Of a stretch of DNA of 64,000 bases, positions 16,801 to 26,600 are shown piece after piece. Position 1 is the stretch's first letter. Each line of letters starts with the position of its first letter. A program made the translations under genes and the position numbers. Source of the DNA: Thermoplasmatales archaeon (GTDB taxonomy: Archaea; Thermoplasmatota; Thermoplasmata; Methanomassiliicoccales; Methanomethylophilaceae); the NCBI GenBank assembly GCA_012520845.1, contig JAAYNL010000015.1, positions 124,001 through 188,000 of the forward strand. The letters are read 5' to 3'. Under the pieces are notes generated by a model. It was not told the origin of the DNA, did no database searches, and saw only the letters and a program-made list of their open reading frames with translations.

Positions 16801-16808
16801 TTATATAA
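16801..16808 (+). promoter_or_regulatory. TATA box of the six-gene surface/McrBC block
   Basis: CTTATATAAATA begins at 16800, followed by an AT-rich stretch. The predicted transcript start is near 16828-16830, about 22 bases before ATG 16852. Since spacers are short through to 42425, this may drive the whole block. Confidence 0.6.
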
Positions 16809-16851
16809 ATAAGGATAAATTATAATATGTGGTCGTCATCCAAGTAAATTG

Positions 16852-17391
16852 ATGGCCAGGGGCCTAAAGCTCAACAAATTCATCGGAAAATACGGATTGT
16901 TCCTTTCCGATGCATCAAACGAAGAGATCGTTTCAGTCTCGAAGGAACTGACGGCCGAGCTGTCGAATCAGGTCGAATCGGCCACCAAAGTCGGGCTGAC
17001 GATGCTCGCATCCACGGTGCTCTCGCTGATTTTCCTCGTGACCTTCGTCTCTTCCGCGCCGACGTCGCTGTCAGGCACGGAGAAATCGGTCGTGTTCCTG
17101 ACCAGGATACTTTCGATTTCCCTGCTGTGCTTTTCCGTCCTGATTTCCGGCCTCATCGTTTCACGGATGTCCGACGCATCGTCCATCTCCACCGTATTCT
17201 GGAGGAACATCCGCGAAACCGCCAACGACGAACGCGCACACGAGCATGCCAATGCGGTAAGGACCATAAACTCGCTCATAGGTTCTTCCAAAAACCTGAT
17301 CAAATTCGCGGTCATGACGATCTCCCTCGCGGGACTCGTCCTCGGATTCGGCTTTGTGTACGAAATGATGGTCATCGCAAACTATCTGTAA
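16852..17391 (+). CDS. Three-helix membrane protein, unknown function
   Basis: This 179-residue protein has three hydrophobic segments at about residues 48-70, 84-107 and 155-178, with soluble stretches between. The region between helices 2 and 3 is polar and charged (SSISTVFWRNIRETANDERA). I chose ATG 16852; an in-frame TTG precedes it directly. It ends seven bases before the next frame opens and heads a tightly packed plus-strand block. No family is recognised. A helper for export or display of the two large surface proteins downstream is only a guess from position. Confidence 0.75.
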   Translation: MARGLKLNKFIGKYGLFLSDASNEEIVSVSKELTAELSNQVESATKVGLTMLASTVLSLIFLVTFVSSAPTSLSGTEKSVVFLTRILSISLLCFSVLISGLIVSRMSDASSISTVFWRNIRETANDERAHEHANAVRTINSLIGSSKNLIKFAVMTISLAGLVLGFGFVYEMMVIANYL

Positions 17392-17406
17392 CGACGGGTG
17401 TTGAAA

Positions 17407-20337
17407 ATGGGAGAAAACGGTTCAACCGGCATATCCGCGTCGAAACGCGGGATACTGGCGGCGACGGTCATGGCGGCGTTGCTCGCGGTTACGGCATTCT
17501 CGATTCTCGGACACGCGGATACCGCGGACGCCGCTAACGAGCCTCCGGGAATAAGCGGCATCGCGGTTTCTTTCTTCGACCAGGATTCCGAGGACTACGG
17601 GGAACTCGCCTACGTCAGCGACCTGCTTCCCGAATCCGTGAGCGCGGCCGAATGGGTAAAGGACCCAGTCAGCGGTTTTTGGTACAACATCAACACACTC
17701 AGTTCCGACTTCGGGAAAATCCTTACGTGTGGAAAAATACCCACACTTTCCAACGATGAAATCAGAGGGGACGTCGTGTCCAAATATCCGATTTTCGGCG
17801 GCGATTTCGTCATAATGCAGGTCACGTACAACGTCGCTTACGACTGCAACGTTTCGGTCAAGGTGACGAAGGAGGGAATGCCCGATTTCACGGATTCCTA
17901 CGAAGCGTCCCTCTCCGTTTCCGGATGCCGTTCCGAAACGCCGTTGGTGCACGTGAAAATATACACCGTCGATACCGCGGCCGGGGACATGAAACCCGCC
18001 GAATCCAGAGGGACCTACGGCGTTTCGATGAAATACAACGGCATCGCCTGCGACGGCGTCAGCATCACTTACAAGGGCGCGGATTTCATTCTTTTGGGTC
18101 ATGTGACCGATGCCTCCGGAAACGGAATCCCCGGTGCCGACGTTTCCTACAGAATCGACGACGTTCAGTGTACCGCGGTTTCCGATGCGACGGGAACCTA
18201 CGCGATACCCGCGGGAATGGGTTCGGTCGTTACCGTCGACGGCATCGTTTCCGATAAACACACGTTCAATAATGGATTCCCGTATTCCTACGGGTCCGTC
18301 ACCGGCAATGTCGCGCCCGGCCCCTCTTTCGCCGCCGACGAATCGTCGGTTCAGATAACCGTCAGGGACCAAAGCGGAAGACCCGCCGACGGCGCGACGA
18401 TCAGTGCCGAATGGCACCACGTCAGCGGCGGCAGGATAGTAAGAAGTCCGACGGGAATCGCCCCTTCCTCCGAGTCAACCGGCTCGGACGGAAAAATATC
18501 GGTCATATACACGTCCGCCCCCGCCGGCGCCATGATGTACATCTGCGGAGTGAATCAGACGGACTCTTATTCGTTCGACACCAATTCCATACCGGACGAA
18601 TCCGCTTCGCTGCCCGCCCTTACGAAAGAAGGGAACGTATACATCGACCCGTCGGTGACCCCGGCCGCCGAACTGAAAGTGATGGAATATTCCGTTCTCG
18701 TGACCACCCGGGGCAACGTCGATTTGTCGTCCGAGGGGGGCGCGATCCTCCCGAATGTCTCGGTGACCGCGGAATGGTACTATCAGATGGACAACTTGGA
18801 CGGCACGTATCAGGTCCGTACCGCGGGCGAGGTCGAACCCGGTACGTTCAGCAACCTTGGCGACGGAGGCAAAGCATGGGCCATGACGTCGCATTCCGAC
18901 GGCGCGGGGAAAATCGTGATCGTTTACAAAAAACCCGCGTGGACCGTCGAAGGGGGCGAGACCGCCTTCCTTTACGTTTACTGCAACGGAATCCCTTCGA
19001 ACTCCTCTTCGGACAGATACCTCTTCGAAAAACCGGACCGTCTCTCCGACGGGGACAGCATACCCGACCAGGTTTCCACGTTCGGGGGCTGCAAGGCGTT
19101 GGAGCTGTCCTCGATCGGGCCTTTGGACGAAATCTCCGTGCATTCCGAGCAGGTGGCGTACCTGATTACCGGGACCATCACGGGCGACGTTCCGGACGAA
19201 GTCACGGTATTCTGTCTTTCCGCGACGACGGGGGACTTCAGGACCGTTCCCGCCGTCTTGGGAACGATCGTCTTCACGTTCCCGGTCATGGAGGGCCAGT
19301 CCAGCAAAATAGAGATAGATTCGGTCGCCGGGTACAGCTTTACCAACAACGGGATAACCCTCCCGTCGGCGACGGGGGATCAGGCATATTCGTCGACCGC
19401 CACCGAATTCGGCGTCGCATGCGAGAGGTCCGCTCCCGCGGTCGTGTGCACATACACGGTCACCGGGCTTTCGGAGGGGGACAAGGCGGTTTTCGAATAC
19501 AGTGTCGGGGGGGTCAGGCTCTCGACGCCCGCGATGTCCCCTTCGGATACCATCACGTTCTCCGTGCACGGACGCACTGGGAACGTCGTTTCCTCCATCG
19601 GGATCACCGGGGTCGGCGGCGTGTACGTTCCCGAGTTCACCGGCACCTCGGTCGAGGCCTCCAAGGACGCCGAGAGGAAACTCGTGGTTTACTACAGCGA
19701 GTCTTCCGGCCCTTCCATCGATAACGTCCGCGCGGGCCAGAAAATCGACGTTTACTGCAACGGGGCGAAGTCCGCCGGGGGGATTTCCGATTCGGGCGGA
19801 ATCATAACCGTGACCTACCCAGACGTCTTCGACGTCGTTTTCAAGATGGGGGAGTTCACGTTGGCTTCCGCGGAGATCGTTTCGGGGATCTACAACGGGT
19901 TCATCGGGGTCAACGTCTACGGGGCCGTCCCGCCCGAGGCGGCAAAAACGGTCGACCTGACGATCAGGTACGTGGCGTCCTCGAGCATGGAAAACCAGAG
20001 CGCCCCGACGGTCGTGGACATTCTCAACCCCGACCCCGCCTCGCCCCTGGTCAAAACCCTGGCCGTCGGGGACACCGAGACCTTCAGCGCGCCCGACGTC
20101 GATGGATTCAGATTCTCGGGATGGTACCTCGACGGAATCTGCGTATCCACGAAAAGGGATTGCAAACTGACGATAACGGAGAAGATGGTCGGGGCCACCC
20201 TCACCGCCTCGTACGGCGCGGTGACCCCCGAGCCCCCGCCGCAGGACATCACCACCGTCCTCTCGGTGGGACTGGTTTCCATAACCATCGCGCTGCTGTC
20301 GCTCGTTTACGTCATACTTCAGGTAAGGAGATATTGA
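17407..20337 (+). CDS. Large secreted, membrane-anchored adhesin-like protein
   Basis: The 976-residue protein begins with a signal sequence (KRGILAATVMAALLAVTAF, cut probably after DTADA). It ends with a transmembrane anchor (TTVLSVGLVSITIALLSLV) and a short basic tail. Between lie beta-sandwich modules: a carboxypeptidase-regulatory-like domain (GHVTDASGNGIPGADVSYR, about residue 225), Ig-like segments such as VQITVRDQSGRPADGATI, and a terminal repeat FRFSGWYLDGICVSTKRD of the Listeria/Bacteroides type. It is an extracellular stalk or adhesin. I chose ATG 17407 behind GGGTG; a GTG at 17398 is in frame. It lies in the block that includes mcrBC and the giant protein. Confidence 0.85.
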   Translation: MGENGSTGISASKRGILAATVMAALLAVTAFSILGHADTADAANEPPGISGIAVSFFDQDSEDYGELAYVSDLLPESVSAAEWVKDPVSGFWYNINTLSSDFGKILTCGKIPTLSNDEIRGDVVSKYPIFGGDFVIMQVTYNVAYDCNVSVKVTKEGMPDFTDSYEASLSVSGCRSETPLVHVKIYTVDTAAGDMKPAESRGTYGVSMKYNGIACDGVSITYKGADFILLGHVTDASGNGIPGADVSYRIDDVQCTAVSDATGTYAIPAGMGSVVTVDGIVSDKHTFNNGFPYSYGSVTGNVAPGPSFAADESSVQITVRDQSGRPADGATISAEWHHVSGGRIVRSPTGIAPSSESTGSDGKISVIYTSAPAGAMMYICGVNQTDSYSFDTNSIPDESASLPALTKEGNVYIDPSVTPAAELKVMEYSVLVTTRGNVDLSSEGGAILPNVSVTAEWYYQMDNLDGTYQVRTAGEVEPGTFSNLGDGGKAWAMTSHSDGAGKIVIVYKKPAWTVEGGETAFLYVYCNGIPSNSSSDRYLFEKPDRLSDGDSIPDQVSTFGGCKALELSSIGPLDEISVHSEQVAYLITGTITGDVPDEVTVFCLSATTGDFRTVPAVLGTIVFTFPVMEGQSSKIEIDSVAGYSFTNNGITLPSATGDQAYSSTATEFGVACERSAPAVVCTYTVTGLSEGDKAVFEYSVGGVRLSTPAMSPSDTITFSVHGRTGNVVSSIGITGVGGVYVPEFTGTSVEASKDAERKLVVYYSESSGPSIDNVRAGQKIDVYCNGAKSAGGISDSGGIITVTYPDVFDVVFKMGEFTLASAEIVSGIYNGFIGVNVYGAVPPEAAKTVDLTIRYVASSSMENQSAPTVVDILNPDPASPLVKTLAVGDTETFSAPDVDGFRFSGWYLDGICVSTKRDCKLTITEKMVGATLTASYGAVTPEPPPQDITTVLSVGLVSITIALLSLVYVILQVRRY

Positions 20338-20376
20338 ATCAAAAAAAGTAAAAGTCGAAAGGGAAGAGGAATAAAA

Positions 20377-21237
20377 ATGAGAATAATAGGATCGAGCAGA
20401 ATCGACGACTACAAAAAAGCGACCCTGGACGACAGCGTGCTCAAGGCGCTGGACGTCAAACCCGGGGACAGCGTCCTGTTTTACAAAAAACAGGGCGACA
20501 GCAACGTCTGCATATACAGGGCCGAGGGCGCGCGCGTCTCCGACGAATCGGACACCCCCAGAAGGAACCACGCCCGGGGGGCCGTGGGAAAACTCAGGAC
20601 GATGCTGCTGGTCAGCGTCGTCCTGATGCTCGGCGCCCTCGGCTTGATGGCGCTCAAATCCTCCGAGGTGGGGATGACGTTTTTCCTGGTCGCCGTGGCC
20701 GTCTGGGCGGTCGCGATGGGCGCGCTCCTCGGAGCCATACTGTACTCCAGGACCATAGACAGGCCCTACGACCCGGAGACCCTGGTCACCGTCGGCGGCC
20801 CCTTCTCCAAGAACAGGCTCGCCGGCCTTTCCAGGCTCACTTCCGACGGATACATCGTCACCGGCGAACTGTACATCAATTCCCTTTTCGGCGCCAATCC
20901 CGGAACCGTCGAGGTCGACATCCGGTTCGACGACGGCAGGTCCGTCAAAGCGGTGACCAACCGCCAGAAGGCGGTCCCTGGCTATTCCGTTTACAAACTC
21001 CGCTTCAAGGAAAGCGAGATCACGGACGGCAAGGTGTTCGTCACCACCACCTACGTCTACGACGGGAAAAGCATCGTCATCGGCTCCGAATACGACCTTG
21101 GGCTGGGTCCCGGCGGAAAGGAAATCGTCCTCACGGAAGGGCCCGTCACGGCCGGCCTGGAATTCGACGAGAACCTGAACAGCGTCGCGTTCGACGAATC
21201 CCTGTTCGACCCGGTGAAGGACACGGAGGCAATCTGA
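20377..21237 (+). CDS. AbrB-like domain fused to membrane helices and a beta domain
   Basis: Residues 1-50 resemble a SpoVT/AbrB swapped-hairpin fold (GSSRIDDYKKATLDDSVLKA, then LDVKPGDSVLFYKK). Two membrane helices follow at about 72-92 and 98-122. The remaining 160 residues are beta-rich (VDIRFDDGRSVKAVTNRQ, VTTTYVYDGKSIVIGSEYD). The AbrB fold usually binds DNA, and joining it to a membrane anchor is unusual. The gene is preceded by GGAAGAGGA and ends one base before mcrB, so it is likely coexpressed with the McrBC-like pair. Function unknown. Confidence 0.75.
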   Translation: MRIIGSSRIDDYKKATLDDSVLKALDVKPGDSVLFYKKQGDSNVCIYRAEGARVSDESDTPRRNHARGAVGKLRTMLLVSVVLMLGALGLMALKSSEVGMTFFLVAVAVWAVAMGALLGAILYSRTIDRPYDPETLVTVGGPFSKNRLAGLSRLTSDGYIVTGELYINSLFGANPGTVEVDIRFDDGRSVKAVTNRQKAVPGYSVYKLRFKESEITDGKVFVTTTYVYDGKSIVIGSEYDLGLGPGGKEIVLTEGPVTAGLEFDENLNSVAFDESLFDPVKDTEAI

Positions 21238-21238
21238 G

Positions 21239-22609
21239 GTGGCTTCCCTGAACATCTCCAACAACCTCCTGCTGTACGGGCCCCCCGGCACCGGCAAGAC
21301 CTACAACGTGGTCAATTACGCCGTCGCCATCGTGGAGAACCGTCCGCTGGAGGAGGTCATAGCCGAGGGCTATTCCCTGGCCCTCGAGAAGTATGACCGT
21401 TATACGAAGATGGGCAGGGTAGCCTTCATGACATTCCACCAGTCCCTGAGCTACGACGATTTCATAGAGGGCATAAGGCCCGTCGTCGACGACAGGGGAA
21501 ACCTGCTTTACGTCGCCACCCCCGGGGTGTTCTACAGTTTCTGCCAGAGCGCGGAAAACCCGAAACTCCTGCCGGGCGAAAACCCCCTTGCCGACCTGGA
21601 CGTAAAAAGCGACGCGGCCCTGTGGGCCGTGGCCCCCGGCGGATTCGGGGACACGCCCGAGAAGGAAAGGGCGTTCTCCGAATCCAACATCCCATTCGAA
21701 TGCCTCCCCGAAGGCGCCAAAATCGGGGACGTCCTGTTTTCCATGGCCGCCCCCGACGAAACCGACGGGGTCGGCATAATAACCGAGGACCCCGCCGAGA
21801 GAAAGGACGAAGCCCACGTTTCCGTCGACTGGGTCGGCGTCGGCGTGCGGTTCATCGCCGACAAAAAGCAGTTCGCCGAACTGCCCTGCAAAATCCGCGG
21901 CACGAAGGTGAAATCCTACATAGAGTCGCTCCCCGCGACCGACGCTTCCGACGCCGGCAACTGCGTGTTCATCATAGACGAGATCAACAGGGGAAACATC
22001 TCCCGCATCTTCGGCGAGCTGATCACCCTGTTGGAATCCTCGAGGAGAAAGGGCATGCCCGAATGCCTCGAAGCCTATCTGGCACAGCTGAAGGTCATGT
22101 TTTCGGTCCCCCAGAACGTATACCTGGTGGGGACCATGAACACCGCCGACAAATCCCTGACGGCCCTGGACACGGCGCTCAGGAGAAGGTTCGAATTCGT
22201 CGAGATGATGCCCGACCCAGATGTCCTAAAAGGGCGCAAGGTGGCCGACGTGGAACTCTCCAAGCTCCTTGCCGTCATGAACGAGCGCATCGAGGTCCTC
22301 TACGACAGGGAACACACGATAGGCCATGCGTATTTCATAGGCGTCAAAACGATAGACGACCTGGCGCAGTGCTTCATCAAAAAAGTGATCCCGCTGCTCC
22401 AGGAATACTTCTTCGACGATTACGAAAAGATCTGCTGGGTCCTGGGGCACGCCGACAACCCGAGGAAATGCGACTTCATCCGCGTGAAGAAAAGAAGCGA
22501 GTTCCAGATGAAGTTCAACCTTCCCGACATCTACGAAATCGAAACCAATTACCGGGTGTACGTGAACCCCGAGTCCTACATCCAAATATACAGGGGTTCG
22601 TATCTATGA
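21239..22609 (+). CDS. mcrB: McrB-like AAA+ NTPase
   Basis: McrB is the hexameric GTP-driven motor of McrBC modification-dependent restriction. This 456-residue form lacks an N-terminal DNA-recognition domain and starts almost at Walker A (LLYGPPGTGKT, residues about 11-21). Walker B is VFIIDEINRGNISRIFGE. GTMNTADKS is the McrB-type sensor and LDTALRRRFEF the arginine-finger region. An insertion of about 80 residues (about 100-190) lies between Walker A and B. The start is GTG 21239. The stop overlaps the mcrC start as ATGA. Without a recognition domain, its target is open. Confidence 0.88.
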   Translation: MASLNISNNLLLYGPPGTGKTYNVVNYAVAIVENRPLEEVIAEGYSLALEKYDRYTKMGRVAFMTFHQSLSYDDFIEGIRPVVDDRGNLLYVATPGVFYSFCQSAENPKLLPGENPLADLDVKSDAALWAVAPGGFGDTPEKERAFSESNIPFECLPEGAKIGDVLFSMAAPDETDGVGIITEDPAERKDEAHVSVDWVGVGVRFIADKKQFAELPCKIRGTKVKSYIESLPATDASDAGNCVFIIDEINRGNISRIFGELITLLESSRRKGMPECLEAYLAQLKVMFSVPQNVYLVGTMNTADKSLTALDTALRRRFEFVEMMPDPDVLKGRKVADVELSKLLAVMNERIEVLYDREHTIGHAYFIGVKTIDDLAQCFIKKVIPLLQEYFFDDYEKICWVLGHADNPRKCDFIRVKKRSEFQMKFNLPDIYEIETNYRVYVNPESYIQIYRGSYL

Positions 22610-23670
22610 AAAGGAACACGCAGCTCAAGGAAACCGATTCGGTCGTTCTCACGCCCGACAATTCCAAGCAGGCGGAGACGATGATGGGCCTCGTCGGCGA
22701 AGGGAGCGGGCTGAAACTGACCCGCACCCCCGCCGGGGACGCCTTCTCCGCCGAAGGCTGCATCGGACACTTCGTGTTCAGGGACGGATCCACCATGGAC
22801 GTGACTCCGCTGATACCCTCCGTGAAGACCGACGACGGTTCCTCCAGGATGCTCATGGAGATGCTTTACCCCATATTCGGGATGGACACCCACGGTAGGA
22901 GCGAGGAGAACCTCTTCGAGTTTTTCGTCAGGGTGTTCACCGACACGGTTTCGAGACTGGTCGCCAGGGGGATGAGGTCGAAATACCACCTGGTGTCGGG
23001 AAACGAGAAGGCGTTCAAGGGAAGGATCGTTTTCAACGAACACATAAGGCAGAATTACATCCACAAGGAGAGAATCTACGTGGAATACGAGAATTTCTCC
23101 CAGAACAGGCCGGAAAACAGGCTCATCAAAGCGACCCTGGAAGTCCTGCTGAGGAACACGGCCAACGACCGAAACATAAAGAACATCAAGGCCCTGCTGC
23201 TGGGCATGGAGGACATCCCGTCGTCCGTCAACGTGGACAGGGATTTCGAGATGTGCGTCATGGACAGGAACATGATCGATTACGTCTCGCCCATGCTCTG
23301 GTGCAACGTGTTCCTCAAGGGCATGGGCCTCGGGGGCGCGAGCGTCGGGGCCCTTTCCTACGCGCTGCTGGTATCCACCGACGAGGTGTTCGGCGCGTAC
23401 GTGGCAAGGATGTCCTCGTCGTCGAGGGCGGACGGCATGTATCAGATTAGATACGACGCCGAAGTATTGAATGAAGGGGGCGCCGGGGGCGTTTCCGTGA
23501 TAATTATTAAATTGAAGTGGAGCTTCTATGACCGGCGCCGGGACCAATCCGTCACCGACGCGGAGCTGCTCTACATGACCGCACCCGGCTACAGGGTCAT
23601 CCCCGACGCCGGCGGCGGGGACAGGCTGAGGGGGATGGCGGGCAGCTACCTGTCCGACGTTCTCGTCTAA
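22606..23670 (+). CDS. mcrC: McrC-like partner with degenerate nuclease motif
   Basis: McrC stimulates McrB and carries a PD-(D/E)xK nuclease. The 354-residue protein has clear McrC-family regions: AFKGRIVFNEHIRQN (136-150) and YENFSQNRPENRLIKATLEV (161-180). At the C-terminal nuclease site, Asp284 in IRYDAEVL matches the first acidic residue. The second motif, normally Asp-x-Lys after a hydrophobic strand, reads Lys302-Leu-Lys304 in VIIIKLKW. The catalytic acid therefore appears lost and cleavage is doubtful. It is coupled to mcrB and ends 11 bases before the giant surface protein gene. Confidence 0.85.
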   Translation: MKRNTQLKETDSVVLTPDNSKQAETMMGLVGEGSGLKLTRTPAGDAFSAEGCIGHFVFRDGSTMDVTPLIPSVKTDDGSSRMLMEMLYPIFGMDTHGRSEENLFEFFVRVFTDTVSRLVARGMRSKYHLVSGNEKAFKGRIVFNEHIRQNYIHKERIYVEYENFSQNRPENRLIKATLEVLLRNTANDRNIKNIKALLLGMEDIPSSVNVDRDFEMCVMDRNMIDYVSPMLWCNVFLKGMGLGGASVGALSYALLVSTDEVFGAYVARMSSSSRADGMYQIRYDAEVLNEGGAGGVSVIIIKLKWSFYDRRRDQSVTDAELLYMTAPGYRVIPDAGGGDRLRGMAGSYLSDVLV

Positions 23671-23681
23671 GGGGTGTAGGT

Positions 23682-26600
23682 ATGAGGAAACTGAGCAAAA
23701 AAATGTATTTGCTGGCCGCTCTCGCCGTGCTTTTCGCGGCGATCGTGGTCGGCCTGTCCGACATCGGATCGGAGGAGGTGTCGGCCGATACGGCCTCGGG
23801 CGACGTGAAAAAGGACAGTACCACGATAGGCACGTGGACCTACGACAACGCCAGTTGCGTGTTGACGCTTTCCGCAAACAACGCCAATCCCGGCATGCCC
23901 ACGGAACTCGCCGGGTTTTCCAACCAGGCCGATGTCCTTTCCGTCATTCTGACCGGCTCCTACTACACCTACGGTTTCAAGACGGACATAACCTCCTTCT
24001 TCGGCTCGGCCTACGCCTCGCTGGGCGAGAACATCGTATACACGGGGGACTTGCTTCCCAGTTCCTCGAATACCGGAACGTGGACGTACGGTATTGAGTC
24101 AAAGGCCCTCACCATCACCAAAAACACCGCCTCGTATTCACAGACTCTCCCCTCATACAGCTCCAATAATGCCCCCTGGTATGGCTACTATTTCAGAACC
24201 GTGTGCACCCACGGGGAGATAGACGGCTACCTCAACGGCGGACAGTATCTGTTCAACGGATTTTCCTCCATGAAAACTCTTACGTCATCTTCGATGGAGT
24301 CCATACAGTACAATCTTTTCCTCGGCTCCGCCATCGAAGTATTGTCGATGTCCGCGCTGATTGAAACTCAGTATTACTATAGCTACTCCAATTACGGCCT
24401 CTATCCGATAAAAGAAACTTTGAAAACGCTTTACGCACCGAACCTGCGCACAATCGCGTCGTATTCGTTCCACAGTTTTTCCAAGCTCGAAACCGTCAAC
24501 GTCGACGATGACAACGTAACGGTTGGTTCGTATGCGTTCTATAACTGCACGAAGCTTAACGCAATCAACACCGGCGGAATCATCAGCATCGGGGAACAAG
24601 CATTCAGATCTTGCGGTTCTCTGACGGGGACGTTTGCTTTCCCTGCGCTGACCAGCGTGGGAACACACTCCTTCTACGGCTGCACGGGGCTGGCCAAAGT
24701 TACTGATTTGGGAGATATTGCGACGATTCCCGCTTACCTGTTCTGCGGTTGCACGTCCCTTACCGCCGTGACGATACCCAATACCGCGGTGAAAATAGGA
24801 GGGTACGCGTTCCAAAACAGCAAAATAAACGCAATATCGTTACCCGACTCCGTTACGGAGATACTGGCAAACGGATTCAGAGGATGCGGATACCTTGCCA
24901 CCGTAGATCTCGGCAATTCGTTGGTTTCCATAGGGGACAATGCGTTTATGGAATGCCCCAACATTGCCGGAACCGTCGTTTTCCCGGACACGTTGACATC
25001 CGTGGGGGTGGAAGCGTTTTCCGGAAGCTACAACATCTCCGGTCTGACATTCACAAGCGGTGACGTTACCACCGCAATAGGGCAAAAAGCGTTCTACGGA
25101 TGCAACAATATCGTATCCGTATCCTTCGGAACGAAGATTCGCGAAATAGGAGCCTCCGCGTTCCAGGGATGCACGAAACTCGCGGGCACCGTTACGTTCT
25201 CACCGACCATTACATCCGTGGGGAATTCCGCATTCTACGGATGCACGCTTCTGGTCAGCGTGGAATTCATGGGCGGGGATCAGCTGACATCCATAGGGAA
25301 CCACGCGTTCTACAATTGTACCTCCCTGAAAACGCTTGTTCTGGGAGACAAAATAACATCCATAGGGAACTACGCGTTCTCCGGTTGCCAGACTCTCGCC
25401 GGGACCGTAATCTTTTCGCCGGTAATCAAAACGGTAGGCGAAAGGGCATTCGATGGGTGCTTGTCGCTCGGCGGAGCAGAATTTACCGGTATGTACGGCG
25501 GCCCCAGCGATGTTACCGCACTCGGAAACCACGCATTCTACGGATGTACAAGCATGGTCTCCCTTACGCTGGGGGACAGAATCGAGTCCATCGGTACCAG
25601 TGCATTCGAGGGCTGTACGGGAATTACCGGCGGCATAACCTTCCCCGCAGCGCTGACCACGCTCGGAAACAGGGCGTTTTACGGATGCACGTCGCTGGAA
25701 GACATAGATTTCAATCCCAATTGTAAATTGAAAACGATTAGCCCGGAAGCGTTCCGCAACTGCAAACTCAACGGCGGAACGATCGCCTTCCACAACGACC
25801 TCGAAACCATCGATTACTACGCGTTCTACAACTGCACGGGTCTGGAAGGGATTTCCTTCAGCGTCTCGAGTTCCAAACTCAGGACGATTCAGTACGGGGC
25901 GTTCTACAAAACGGAGGCGCTGGGCGACGTGACCTTCCCCGACAGTTTGGAGACATTCGTCTGCAGCGGCAGCACTGGTCCGTTCCGTGAGTCGGGGATA
26001 ACCGGGATAACATTCGGTACGAACTCCGATTCGACAAAAATCGCGGGCATACCGGCCTATGCCTTTTACAATTGTAGAAACATAGGCGGAACGGTTGCGT
26101 TCCCCGACAACGTCACCCTCATCGACAACTATGCGTTCAGCGGGTGTACCTCTCTCGAGGGGATTTCGTTTAACGATACGTCCAAACTTGCGACGATCGG
26201 ATACGGAGCGTTCTATGGATGCACTTCGATGGATTGCGATTTGGTTTTGCCGGATTCCTTGGTCAACCTCAATTCATCCGGCTCTTCTTATTATGGCAGC
26301 TCCAGTGCCGGCAATACTTTCGGAAACACGAAACTGTCTTCCGTAACGTTCGGTTCCGGGCTGATAAACATAGGTCATTCCGCATTCCACGGTTTGACCT
26401 CGCTCACGGGCCCCGTTGAGCTTCCCGCCTCGCTGGAAGTCGTGGACGCCTATGCGTTCTACAACTGCACAAACATCTCGGAACTCAAAGTCAACAGTTC
26501 CAACGCAACGCTTCAGACAATCGGGAAGGGCGCGTTCTATAACTGCGCCTCCATGGAGGGGGATGTCAAACTTCCCTCGTCGGTGACAAGCATAGGCCAA

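Noticed and set aside
21239-23670. A standard McrBC restriction system
   Set aside because: McrB lacks a recognition domain and the McrC nuclease motif is altered, so calling it a working restriction system would overstate the evidence; it is annotated by homology only.
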